In this document: in pieces, positions 53,946-64,000 of the stretch
Numbering within the stretch: the stretch's first letter is position 1
How the letters are laid out: each line of letters opens with the position of its first letter
Assembly (NCBI GenBank): GCA_024449915.1
Contig: JAMZAV010002038.1
Location: 186,001 to 250,000, forward strand
Origin: Sweltsa coloradensis
Lineage: Eukaryota > Arthropoda > Insecta > Plecoptera > Chloroperlidae
Length of the DNA: 64,000 nt
Reading direction: 5' to 3'
Made by a program: the position numbers and the translations under genes
The notes under the pieces: generated by a model
What the model saw: the letters and a program-made list of their open reading frames with translations, nothing else
Databases searched by the model: none
What the model was told of the DNA's origin: nothing

Positions 53946-55830
53946 GGTCCGAGATCAACTGCGGAAATTTATGACCTGCTTGAAAATTCGGACATCGAAG
54001 ATTTTTCAAGTGACGACGATTTGGAATGCTACGTACACACAACCAAATGGTTTTGGAGAATGATGTAGTCAGGAACTTTTCTGATGGACAATGTTTATCA
54101 AGGGCGATGATGAAGGTCTCGTAGACCTTCAACTACTAGACATCGGCCAGGTCCTACCAGCACAGGGCTCGCCGTTCAATCCCTAGGCCTAGCTCCCAAA
54201 ATTCACTTGGAGAATTGGGACACATTCCCAGAGAAGACAGCACCATTCCTGATGTACCTGTGAAGTACTGTGAGTAAGGACACCATTGCCTATTGTTGAG
54301 GATTATTTCCTGAGGATTTTTTTGTGAACGGCAGGTTGTACTAACATGATGCGCTAGCAAATCCGGGCAAAGAACTCAAAAACTGATTGCTACGGAAATT
54401 AAAAAAAATGTTTGGCATGCCATAGTAATGGGCCTGCACTTGCATACTAAGATATAAGGTATTGGCAAAACTAATTAGGATAACATAGTTTAATCTGAAA
54501 GAGTTATGCCGAGGACCACCTTTTAAGTTGCGCCCTTCATCCCCACTTTGTGGACACGAAAACAACGGCAGACGAAAATGAAAAACCACTACACAAGCTA
54601 TGGAAGGTGCAGTCTGTCATTGATTCCGTAAGGAATCGCTACCTTAAACTACCACGCATAGCAAAGAATTATTCAATAGATGAACAGATGATTCCCTTTA
54701 CAGGCAGGTGTACTTTAAGCCAGTATGTTAAGAATAAGCCAAGACCGGTTGGGTTGAAAAACTTTGTCATGACCACCTCTCAAGGCATGGTCATGGATTT
54801 TGAAATCTATCGAGGTGGGACCACCAGGCTTCCAGACAGCAACCTAGGGCTAGGCCCGTCTGTAGTTCTAAGGTTGGTGGAGTCACTGACACCGGGATCC
54901 TGCATTTACTTTGATCGGTATTTTAGTACTGTATTGTTGATGGATGAGTTGTTGTGCCTGGGGTTTGAGGGAACGGGAACCATAATGACGAACAGAATTC
55001 GTAACCTAAAATTCAAGGCCGATACGAAATTAGTTCGTGGAGAAATGGACGAGTTTTGTCGAGATGACGACAATGTTGCTGTTACTCGATGGAAGGATTC
55101 CAAGGTAGTAACGATGATATCAACCATGCAAGGGACAGAACCAGTGACCGAGGTTCAGCGCTGGTGTAAGAAAGATAAAAAATACATTGACGTTAACTGC
55201 CCAAGAGTTGTACGTTAGTACAATAAGTTTATGGGTGGTGTTGACATCTGTGACCAGCTCATGGAAGCGTACCGTACTTTCTTCAAAACAAGAAAGTGGA
55301 CATTAAAAGTAATTCTTCATTGTATGGATCTAGCCATAGTTAACATGTGGCTCCAACACAGGGAAGAGTGCCGTGCAACAGGGGTTGCAAAGAAGCGAAC
55401 GATGGATTTACTCAAGTTCCGACTGACCCTTGGAGAGGCTCTCACCGTGTCTACAAGTAACGACCGCCACCTAGAGGTAAGAAAAGTAGGCATTCACTCA
55501 TGTGATAACAAAACCTGGATTGCTTTTTTAGTTTTTTAGCAATGATTTTTCAAAACGCCATTGACCTGACAACTTTATTACTTCTTCAGATGCTGATCGT
55601 GCAGGATGGAGAAGAGGATTGTGAGCCCGGAAGGAAAAAGGTACTGCCTCAGCTAATGTACCAGGCATCGACCAAAGACTTGACAGTGACGGACCACTAG
55701 CCTGTTGTTGATGCCCTAAAAGCCCCCCACGTTGCTGCCGTCTCCGGAGTGTAAAAAAGCGCAGACCGCACGCGATGTGACAATGCAATGGATATCTTTG
55801 TTTGACAAAAAGATATAAACTGCTCAAGTC
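53946..55830 (+). pseudogene. piggyBac transposase, near complete
   Basis: It starts with an acidic N-terminus (IYDLLENSDIEDFSSDDDLE). A decayed stretch 54080-54549 follows (ATEIKKNVWHAIVMGLHLHT). The frame is then open from 54550: SIDEQMIPFTGR (first D, residue 44 from that ATG), CIYFDRYFST (second D, residue 122) and a single TAG at 55216. Next are YNKFMGGVDICDQ (third D at 55243), TRKWTLKVILHCMDLAI and MWLQHREECRAT. A C-terminal cysteine region (PRCCRLRSVKKRRP, QCNGYLCLTKR) extends to about 55830. All three catalytic aspartates are present. This is the best-preserved DNA transposase in the window. PGBD-like. Terminal repeats were not found. Confidence 0.9.
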
Positions 55831-56387
55831 ATCCACACTAATGTGTAAATGTAAAATGTGAACAGAAGGTGAAAAGTTGCAGTGTTTCCGCCCCCGAACT
55901 GGCCAAAATTTGTTTTTTGTTGTCAAATCTTTACAAACAGTAAAATGTGAAAATAGCGGTTTGTAAACAATTAGTTATGACAACTCATTTCATATTGTTG
56001 ATTGGGGAACAGTGGTAACAACTAAAATGAATTTCAATAATAATTAGATTTTAGATAAATAGACCCTAAAATACAAGTATTCGTCCACAATTAAATTTAT
56101 TTTACAATTAATGCATGTGATTTAACCGGAAGACATTAGGCCCCAGCCCTCACATTCGTGAGGGTGCCATAACCCTTAAAATTCGTGGAAGAAAAACAAA
56201 GAAAAATATCTCTATATTATTTTTTTTTGAACCCATACCTCGAATTCATTTTAAATGGGGGAAAAGTCCTCTGGGGTCTGAAAAGGGCTAGGTTGTCATT
56301 ATTTTATTGTTTTCTAGAACGATGATCCTTACACAGACAGTGATAAACAGCTGGGCAACCAGTACCCATCGTAACAGTGGTTAGTTA
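55831..56387. other. Spacer without recognised gene
   Basis: AT-rich, no motif. Confidence 0.5.
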
Positions 56388-56640
56388 GTTTATTGGGGTT
56401 CTAGGGCAAACAACAGTCAAGTTGTCAGTGCCCATCAAATTTTCTGGTTGGCTATATAAATATGAATTTCAAAGTTTTACTTTGCGTAAAAAGTAATAAC
56501 GATATCGATTGGTCGTGGATTATCTGATAAAATTTCTTATCAGAGAAGGTTTTAAATTTAATAATATTTGTCTATCGCTACTATAAATTGTACATGCCAA
56601 TTCTTGGTTCAAAGTAAACAGTCATGCATGTCTGATCCAT
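56388..56640 (-). mobile_element. NL1 non-LTR 3' end fragment
   Basis: ttagttagtttattggggttct, 'cagtgcccatcaaattttctggttg' and the decayed C-terminal codons line up with 16.27-16.50 kb. Confidence 0.85.
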
Positions 56641-57189
56641 ACAGAGTCGAGTATGTGTTGGTCAGAATGTGCTAGGGAAGCGGTCGTACTTAAAAAAGGT
56701 TAAATGCGGAGGTTGACAGGAATGTGACATCGGTCAAATAAATGCATGATAATAAAAGTGCGATTAAACTACGTCAGAATCCGTCTTCCACTCTAGTACG
56801 AAACACATGAAAGTTCTGTACCACTATACTAGACCAGAGAGTTGAAGAAGGTGAGCTTTATTAATGTATCTGCTAGTAGTGGTGTGCCGGCTGACAGGAC
56901 AAGGGTTTGCCTGTTAGTAAACACCATAAACATTCGTGTCACTATGAGGATTGCTACAGCCATGATAAGTGGAAAGTTGTGAATTGTTCATTGCCTGTTA
57001 AAAATCATATCTGTACTATGCCCATCCGTGTAATATAAACTGCATACATATTTTCTTTAGAAGGCGGTGATTCCGCCTCGATACTTTACTGTTCTCTGCC
57101 AAGTCTTGCCAATAAAACATTGTGCTTGTTCTTTTGCTACTTCAGAGTTTATTAGCTCCTTTCAACCTCGAGGAGACCACCTCCTTTTC

Positions 57190-57560
57190 AACAATATGAA
57201 CCGTGAAAAGATCAAATCGAGAGCATACATAGTCAAAAAAAATTAACCATAAAAATCTATGCATCGATCAAGGAACTAGCCGAACTATTGGTTAATGACA
57301 ATAACGCTATATTGTGTCTAGGTTGACTGATGATGTTACAGCCCGGATGCTATTTCAAACCGTTCCGGTCACAGTAGCGACAGCCGAAAAGGCATTTTCA
57401 AAGCTTATGATAATATAACATTATTTGAGAAGCAGCATGTCTCACTCTCAGTACTCGGCAGATAGTGTGAACGGGCCAAGCAGTTTAACACGGACGCCAT
57501 AATTGACAGTTTTGCTCGCAAAATGCTCGTCGCCGAGACTGCTTTTTGTGATGGTAATGC
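57190..57560 (+). pseudogene. hAT dimerisation-domain fragment
   Basis: TVPVTVATAEKAFSKLMII, a stop, HYLRSSMSHSQYSA, then a shifted frame NTDAIIDSFARKM. This is the C-terminal dimerisation block (P...A..ER.FS.L..IK...R..M...RL..L) of ZMYM/DUF4371-type hAT transposases. The upstream 120 bp (IKELAELLVNDNN) may belong. 56641-57189 holds nothing recognised. Confidence 0.75.
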
Positions 57561-57599
57561 ATGTAATGTAAGTAAGATAACATTGAATTAATGCTGAGA

Positions 57600-57888
57600 A
57601 AAAGACACTGTAACGCTTGAAAAAAACCGCGCTCGCAGCCTACCTACAAGCTTGGCTGCCAGGGGTGCCACCTCCCAGCCTTAATAGCCGCCAGTACCAC
57701 GTTTTCCCGTCCGAGGGCGCGCGCCTGCGCACGCAAGTCGGCGCTGGGATAGCTATGACGTGATCTTTGACGGTTTGGAGATTCGAACTGGCTGGACAGT
57801 TGAGGTTTTTCTTTCGATTTTTGGCAACGCCTTAGGGTGGTCCGCACCCTAAGGTTTGATTCCAGCTCTTCCTAAATCGTCTGCCACA
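57600..57888 (+). promoter_or_regulatory. CpG-rich promoter-like region
   Basis: A CpG-dense patch in AT-rich surroundings. It carries TGCGCACGCA (57726-57735, close to the NRF-1 consensus), TGACGTGA (57756-57763, CRE/CrebA/XBP1-like), and a 10-bp hairpin CCTTAGGGTG/CACCCTAAGG (57830-57854). It lies directly upstream of a candidate ATG exon. No TATA box seen. Confidence 0.4.
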
Positions 57889-57950
57889 ATGTGGTGGGTT
57901 CGATTTGCTATGCATGGCATGGTTGTTAGCCTATTTACTACATTAAGTTG
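57889..57950 (+). CDS. Candidate first coding exon (signal peptide-like), host gene
   Basis: ATG at 57889 in the context CCACAATG, then 20 codons plus 2 nt, ending exactly at GTGAGT (57951), a strong 5' splice donor. The peptide starts MWWVRF and has a hydrophobic stretch MVVSLFTT, as in a signal peptide or anchor. It lies 130 bp after NRF-1-like and CRE-like sites in a CpG-rich patch. The following intron would hold the LTR element at 58.85 kb. No second exon was identified in the window, so the gene product is unknown. It could also be a chance ATG. Confidence 0.35.
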
Positions 57951-58845
57951 GTGAGTACATTTTACATTTCACTCTGGCCTAGAGTCATGCAAAAGCTTGA
58001 GGGCTTGGTCCTGTTCTATCGAACGTTTGACGTAGGGTATTCTCTTTATCAAATTAGGATTTTTCCCGTTTGGGTCCACGTCTTGTGGATCGTGGCAAGG
58101 ATTGCCAACTTAGGCCTAGGCCGACCAGAGAACTACCCCTTTGTCTTCGCCCGTCTAGTCCAGTGCTAGGATAGGCCATACCCCAGGTTTCACAACCACA
58201 GGCCCGGCGAATTTCCAGAAGGTGGAGAACGAAGCAATCCTAGGGCCAAAGCCGACCAACCAGCAGATAGGGCACCATGTACCTAGGATGGAGACCAAGG
58301 TTCTTCTCGTGTCGAGCTTCAGGGTGTGGTGAGGTAATGTAGCCAGTACATTTTAGGCTGGTTAGTTGAAAACTATAAATCGTAGGCCACAGCATAGGCC
58401 TAAGCCCTTAGGACTACCAAAAAACCCCTTTAGACCTTATCTAGAATTCTCCAACTAGGTGTCAGGGCCTTTGCCGATACATTCTAAACCCGGGCTCTAA
58501 TCTTCCTCGTACATGGGTGATAGACGAACATTGATTACAATTGCTAGGCTCAAGACAGTAGCATGCCGTTTTGTGCCCATTTGGCCTATAAGTTTTAGTC
58601 CTACCGACTGGTAGGTCAAGCTAGAGCAGTGTAGCTTCTTAGCATGTACTATCAGCTGCTCCATATGACAGGTTACTATTTTATTAGGGTGTTTTATGTT
58701 CTCCATATGAGAGCGGCGTCAAGCTAGAGTAGCTGTAGCTCTTAGCATTTACTTACCAGCTGCTCCATTTGGACAGTTAACTAGTCCTTTTGTTCGGGAA
58801 CAGCACCAACAATGTTGTACACAGGATACGTCAGAAGGGGGGGAC
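57951..58845. other. Non-coding stretch, possible intron
   Basis: Open stretches here have no family match; rich in 'taggcct' words. Includes a near repeat 'caagctagag.ag.gtagctt.ttagcat..tac' at 58617 and 58720. Confidence 0.5.
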
Positions 58846-59872
58846 TGACAGTGTCCAGTTCTGACTGTTGGTTCTGTTGCGATAGACCCCTACGAGCGGG
58901 AACGGTGTAGAAGGGATTCTGTTGTTTTCAAGGACCCGATCTAGGCCTACGAGTGGCTCGACTGATGCTAAGTTCAGGAAGAAGGACTCCAAACTACAGA
59001 GGCCTAGGAGCCTGAGTAATTTGAGGTTGGCTTACACCACTGATTGTATGTAAATATTTTGTAAATATAAATATTCCTACGGTTAATACTGCCTTGGGTC
59101 AAGTCGAGGGCCAGTAGAGCTTGGAAAGGAGGCTAGAACTTTACAATTACTTTCGGCCTATGATTGCCAACCAAATTTCCTATCAAGTGGGACTCCATTT
59201 CGATGTCAAGGAGACAGCATGACCTGTAGGCCTAACTGAGTTCCTCATTACCTTTGAGTTTGGATTACTAGCTACCGGTCCCAGGTTAATATGTCTATTA
59301 ATTGTGAAAATGCATAACCTGTATATTTCTAGGCTTTGTAAGCCCACATTACATGTGGAAGGTGTATATAACCTGTATATTTTCTAAGCTTTGTAGGCAC
59401 TAATATTGTGAAGTTGTATAACACCTGTATATTTTATGGCATAAGTAGGCCATAATAAGTGTGGCTGATGTTTAACTTGGGTACTATTTAAGCAAACCAT
59501 GAGTCGTCTTGGTAATAGCTTGATTGAACTGTTTCTTTTGGTATGGATTATTCAGCTGATTTATATTCCTCCTATTATCGTCAGTTTCTTGTAAAGGGGT
59601 ACCACCCACCACGTTATTCCTCTGCGACCTTTAAGGTTTCGCTGGACTCACTGTCTTACAAATAAACTTCGACTTCTTTATGATTCTACTTCGCATTTCT
59701 CTGTATTCGGTAGAAACTTCTTCGTTCCTTTCTGGACTTTCCCAATAATTTCTTTTAGAAGAACAGTGGCAGCCCAAACTCGAAGACACACACCTGCAGT
59801 CGCACAGTGCCCTTCTACACTGAGTCTGCCGGACCACTGTTGGCATCTCCCTATAAGGCTAGGGACATGTCA
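58846..59872 (+). mobile_element. LTR of an LTR retrotransposon, 1027 bp
   Basis: Starts TGACAGTGTCC right after a purine run (cagaaggggggga), ends GGGACATGTCA, giving complementary TGACA...TGTCA ends. U3 contains three ~51-bp tandem blocks (cataacctgtatatttctagg at 59316, related ones at 59367 and 59419). AATAAA lies at 59661. The last ~460 bp occur in inverse orientation at 8.98-9.44 kb. A primer binding site follows 6 nt later, so this acts as a 5' LTR. Confidence 0.8.
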
Positions 59873-59878
59873 CAGAAT

Positions 59879-59890
59879 TGGCGCCCAACT
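59879..59890 (+). other. Primer binding site
   Basis: TGGCGCCCAAC six bases after the LTR end fits the 3' end of a tRNA-Lys type primer as used by many retroelements. The match degrades after 11 nt. Confidence 0.7.
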
Positions 59891-61084
59891 GTGCTAGGCC
59901 GTGATTTGTAGGTGTTTTGTCTTCAAAGGTTTGTTTTTAGTTTTCAAGCTTGGCGAGTCTAGTGTGTTGTTTTAGTTGTCATTTAGCCGAGCCCCCCCCC
60001 CCCCCCCCGGTACGGAACCTGCAAGATGGCAGAATTGACGCAGAGTTGACGGCTATTCGAGAGAAAGTAGAAGGTTGACTACGTCGATTTCGATTTGAAG
60101 GGGGACACGAAGGAGAGCCGGAGCGATACAGCAGCATGGGTTTGGTTATGATCGTCGCTCCTCTCTATTTTCCCAGACTCGGATGAAAATTAGGCCGCCA
60201 GGTTCGCTCTAGTAAGAGAACAGTTGAAACGTGCTTAAGGTATGCTACGAGAATTTCGTCGAGCCATGGGTGGATGGGCAGCGGGAAAATCCGCCGGAGG
60301 CAGATCTGCCAAGGACCAACCACATGGAGAGGAAACATGTGCCAGTCTCCAAAGTGGGGGTTGGGTTTTTAGTGGGGAAGAGTCCGACTCAAGCCTTGGG
60401 GCTATTCCTGGAGCGAGTGGACTAGCTCTGCCGTTGCGTCGCAACGTTTCGTTAGAAAGTTATTGGGTCGGAGGCCCGTCGACTTCTGAAGGGAGCCGCG
60501 CTTGTTTGGGTTCGCTTCAACAAGGATGGCGTAATCAGTCCTGGGACGAAGTTAGTGGTGGAAACTAAGGACGCGAATTCCAGGCCCAGCGACTACGAGA
60601 CAGGCTCATGCCGGAGATCCGGAGCACGAACGCAGGGACAGGACCGAGCCGTTAGGATTATACTGTCGGCAAGGGACAACCTTTGCGCCTTGCGTTTGTC
60701 TTTGAGGTAGCATGCGGGCCGAACAGCTAAAAGATATTAAGCAGGAACATTTACGTAATCTGATGGAAGAACTCTGTCTCCAAAAGCTCGACTCCGTCAG
60801 AGAAAATTCGTCTTTCCTTGGCCGTAGGGTGGAGAAAGCCGCGGATGGATCAACATTCTGTCCACTGCCACCAGCAAAAGTCTTCATTGGAAGCCCAGGA
60901 CTTAGCCTTCGTGGTTGTCGTTAGGCCTAGGCACTAGAGTCGAAGAAGTATCACGAAATGAACCTGCTTCCATTGCCAGGCCGCCACCAGCGTTATCTTG
61001 TAGAATTGTAAGCCATAGGCCACCGCTTCCAGCTATGCCCTAACCCTAGGGGTGTAGAGAGCATTGTGTTTCGGCTTGGGGAAG
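59891..61084 (+). pseudogene. Leader and decayed gag region of the LTR retrotransposon
   Basis: After a leader with a 17-C tract (59992-60008), an ATG at 60026 (aagatggcagaa) begins a frame that stops quickly. Short open pieces follow at 60242-60568 and 60712-60924 (LKDIKQEHLRNLMEELCLQKL), plus a proline-rich stretch near 60970-61040. No zinc knuckle or capsid motif can be identified. The position after LTR and primer site is the only argument for gag. The element is cut at about 61085 by NL3. Confidence 0.45.
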
Positions 61085-61955
61085 CCAAATACGGATACAG
61101 TAAGTATTAGTATAATAGTGTAGGGCGCTCAACGGTAAAGCTTATTCGCCGCCTCCCAGATATTTAAGTTAACATTGTATGAATGTAAAATTACGGTTAT
61201 AAGGTTAAAGTGTTTCATTATTCATTGTCATAAAAAGAATTGCTAAGGTCGATATATTTGTAGACGCACAAATCGGAAAAGGTATACATGCTAAGTTGTC
61301 ATATGTAGAAAATGTCAAATTACCAAATCATATCATAATCAGAAAAACGTTGCCAACGTCGTCATAATGAATAGCAAGTCAACATGCTTCATGGATTTTT
61401 TTTATTTATATGAACTGTCATAGTTTGTTGATCAGATTGCTAAGGTTTAGAAATCTGATAAGTTTTTCACTGTTTTCATAAGACAAAAGTTCTTCATATG
61501 ATAGATTTAATTTAATTGGAGTCTCAAACCATCATACTTAGAGCAGTCAGTCAACAAATGATGAACGGATAGCAACACATCACACGTGTCGCAAATCGGG
61601 GCAATCTTATCTCTGGTAAAAAGATAGGCATGGGTGAGGTGGGTGTGCCCTATTCGTACTCGCGCCAATACAACCTCCTCACGACGAGAAAGTATGGAAG
61701 AAGGGGGTCGTACTTTCAGTGAAAGACAGGGCATCACACGACGCAGTTTATTATTCTGCAAAGCATTCCAACAATCCTGACCTAGTTTCAACATATGGTT
61801 CTTGAACCCACTGTGGACATCAGGAACAGGTACGAGGTCAAAATCAGTTGATGCTTTGTGCGTTGCAGCCTTGGCTGCCAAGTCAGCCTCCTCGTTGCCA
61901 GAGATACCTATATGACCAGGGACCCAGCAGAACATGATTTTGTAGATGAACATGC
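61085..61955 (-). mobile_element. NL3 non-LTR retrotransposon, 3' end
   Basis: The frame 61960-61507 has IMFCWVPGHIGISGNEEADLA (last RNase H D), SRREEVVLARVRIGHTHLTHA and CDTCDVLLSVHHLLTDC (C/H knuckle). A ~330-bp 3' UTR ends in the stretch shared with 21.09-21.2 kb. It is more complete at the 3' side than the 21-kb copy but more truncated at the 5' side. Confidence 0.87.
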
Positions 61956-62066
61956 ACCTAGTGACGAAGTTCAACGGCTGCAAGAGTGTTTTACAGCCAG
62001 CGGTCCTCCTACATCACCCCGGACACCATTACCATTACACCGGCACCACTGGCTTCCATGTCCGTA

Positions 62067-62097
62067 GACCGGGGGTCGGTAACCTTTTTTGTGTTCG
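62067..62097. other. hAT-like terminal inverted repeat fragment
   Basis: gaccgggggtcggtaacctt resembles the CAGGGGTCGGCAACC type ends of nonautonomous hAT elements. Only one end is seen. Confidence 0.3.
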
Positions 62098-62123
62098 GAG
62101 CAAATTATATACAAAATATGTTG

Positions 62124-64000
62124 TTTTTTTTTTTTTTTTTTTTTTTTCTTGTGCAAAGTTGGCTTCTTCAGCCATTCTTCTGTCTTGCTATCCAATATAA
62201 GACTGCCTCCTTTTCTATCCTGCTCAGGTCATCGGGCAGGGAGTCAATGTCATTCTTGAGGGCGGCGCATCTGAAGAGATGCGCTCTGTCTTGATCTTCT
62301 AAATTACAAAGTTTGCAGGTGGCCGGTTCGTTTGTAATGTTGAAGCGGTGCAGGTGTTGCTGCAAGACGTCGTGACCGGTTACAAGCCGGAAATGGGCGG
62401 TGGCCGTCTTCCTCGACCAGTCTTTGTCTGGCCCTTTTTTGATCTCGGTCCACCAGTTCTTTAGTCGTGAAGTCTCTTCTGTGGTGTTTCTGAAGATCCT
62501 TTTTGTGGTTGAATTGATCTTAGTTTTGACATTTTGGTAGGAGAGAGGCGCCTGCTGGTGGTTGCGGTGCTTTGTGGCACTTTTGGCCAAGAAGTCTGCC
62601 TTTTCATTCCCCATGATCTTGCAGTGGCTGGGATCCATTGAGTCTCTAATAGTTTGTTTTGCTGTCGGATGCCGACAAGGGAGTTTTTGAAAAGCAGCGA
62701 TTTAGGATGGAGGTTCGCTGCTTGAGAGACAAATTGGATGGCTGAGACGCTGTCGCTTAGGATCACAAATTTTGTCTTGTTGAGGGGAAAGGCGGGGGTC
62801 TCGGAGATTTTTTCGGCCGCCCTGGCAATGGCGGCGACCTCAGCGTCGAAGTATGTTTGCCAGCTCCCATTGGAGTGGCTTCTTCAAAGAAGATGCAGTG
62901 GATGCCGTAACCTGTTCTGTTTGTAGCCGAGTCATAGGAGCTGTCTGTAAAGATGTGCACCCACTCTTGAAGAGGAAAGTGCTTCTTCAGGTGCTTCTCG
63001 CAAGCTCTTTCAGTTCTTTATGGTCATGGTCATCTTTCTTCTCGATGCCGTAAATGTTGGTCCCGGGGTCAAGCTGATTGAACTTGTCCGGCAGAAGCTC
63101 GGTGGGAGTCGTACGTCAAGTGGTGCACGTGGTGCTTCTAGGAGGAGAGGACAGTTTTTACTATTCAGTTGGTGGACTGTTTCAGCAAAGTTAGTGTTGC
63201 GCCTTGACTTTTGAGGTTGGGTAGTTGAGCCATTTGTCGGGGTTTAGGCGCGCCAGTTTTTCGTGCAGTTGGACAGCGCGCTGCTCTCTTTCTTAGCTGT
63301 AGAGGCTCAATTTGGCTGAACCACTCCATGGCGATAATTGGGGTGGTTTTCACTGCTCCCGTTATGAGGCGAAGGGCTCGATTTTGGACTCTGTCGACAT
63401 GGCTGGCGTGCGTTGCGGCGGCGGCAGGAAAGACTTCGGTGCCGTACTCAATGGCTGGTCTGATGTACGTTTTGTAGGTCAGCGCCAGAGTGTCTAGTTT
63501 TGCGCCCCAGGACACACCGGCTACCCTTTGAAGGAGTCGTAGTCGTTTTTGGCCCTTCTCTGCAGCCTTTTTCAAAGTGGATCTTGCCGGTCATTTTTTT
63601 GTCGAGGTCACGCCAAGGTACTTCATCTCATCTGTCTGTTTAATCTGTTCGCCATCAAGAGTGATGTTGAACTTGAAGGGTTTGTGACTCATCGTGAAGT
63701 AGGTGCAGATGGTTTTGCTGCAGTTTATCTTAAAGCCGTGCACTTTGATCCAGCCTGCAGCTATCGTCATGGCGAGGCCCATTTTTTGCTCCAGTCCAAC
63801 CGGACATTTTCCTGTAAAGAAGATGACAAAGTCGTCTGCAAAAACTTTGACGATAAGGCCAGGTATTCGATTCAATAGTTTGATGAGTCCATTGATTGCA
63901 ATTTGAAGACGGTCGGCGCTGTGATTGTACCTTGAGCAACTCCGGCTCGCGTCTTACGTGTTTTGCTATGGGCACCTTTGTGGACCACCTTGATACGCCT
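62124..64000 (-). mobile_element. NL4 non-LTR retrotransposon with poly(A) tail, runs off window
   Basis: A 24-nt poly(T) at 62124-62147 is the poly(A) tail of a minus-strand insertion. From high to low coordinate it has the RT palm VFADDFVIFF (FADD) and MKYLGVT. A frameshift near 63590 leads to KRLRLLQRVAGVSWGAKLDTLALTYKTYIRPAIEYG and HVDRVQNRALRLITGA. A decayed stretch follows, then RNase H with HIFTDSSYD (D) and MGNEKADFLAKSA (D). The last part is a C-x2-C...H knuckle (CKLCNLEDQDRAHLFRC) and a stop at 62168. The RNase H places it in the I/Ingi/R1-type group. Frames 62461-62960 are broken. The true poly(A) suggests it is younger than NL1-NL3. Confidence 0.9.

Noticed and set aside
57948..58169. 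73-codon open frame after the candidate exon
   Set aside because: It starts inside the strong GTGAGT donor context and has no family similarity; more likely intronic.

Overview
The window is eukaryotic, almost certainly invertebrate and plausibly arthropod. There are no operons and no compact prokaryotic gene layout. AT-rich spacer is packed with decayed transposons of many metazoan classes: BEL/Pao, Ty3, RNase H-bearing non-LTR, L1/Tx1-like, piggyBac, hAT, PIF/Harbinger and P-element/THAP9-like. Species cannot be told from the sequence. No complete host protein-coding gene was recognised. The host-type signals are a decayed intronless AMP deaminase-like pseudogene (23.95-24.79 kb) and a candidate first coding exon behind a CpG-rich promoter-like stretch (57.6-57.95 kb).

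Layout. 0-16 kb: non-LTR tails, two Harbinger transposase relics, hAT and other transposon ORF relics, an inverted duplication pushed into a non-LTR fragment, a reverse-oriented LTR remnant, a YqaJ-like relic, a piggyBac C-terminus, and a tandemly duplicated unit in which each copy received its own SINE. 16-25 kb: two copies of an unrecognised ORF1-like unit 5.34 kb apart, an RNase H domain that looks para-retroviral or DIRS-like, and the AMP deaminase-like pseudogene. 25-33 kb: a zinc-finger transposon ORF, hAT pieces, a BEL/Pao integrase with 3' LTR, a P-element/THAP9-like relic and a tRNA-headed SINE. 33-36 kb: AT-rich, with a 139-bp tandem repeat. 36-38.8 kb: a GC-rich L1/Tx1-like element. 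39-46 kb: a 288-bp foldback, a hammerhead ribozyme core, a Myb-type Harbinger-related ORF and a Ty3 pol interrupted by a SINE. 46-56 kb: two piggyBac pseudogenes, hAT pieces and unclassified repeats. 56-64 kb: hAT tail, candidate exon, a 1.03-kb LTR with primer binding site and gag-region remains, and two further non-LTR elements, one running off the window end.

Two short dispersed families tie the window together. SINE-A has about 16 pieces; its end carries a conserved hairpin and an AATC-type tail, and its boundaries are proved by target-site duplications at two loci. DR2 is unclassified, up to about 900 bp, with about 9 pieces. Nearly all coding remnants carry frameshifts or stops, so this is best read as a transposon graveyard, possibly lying within an intron or upstream region of a host gene.
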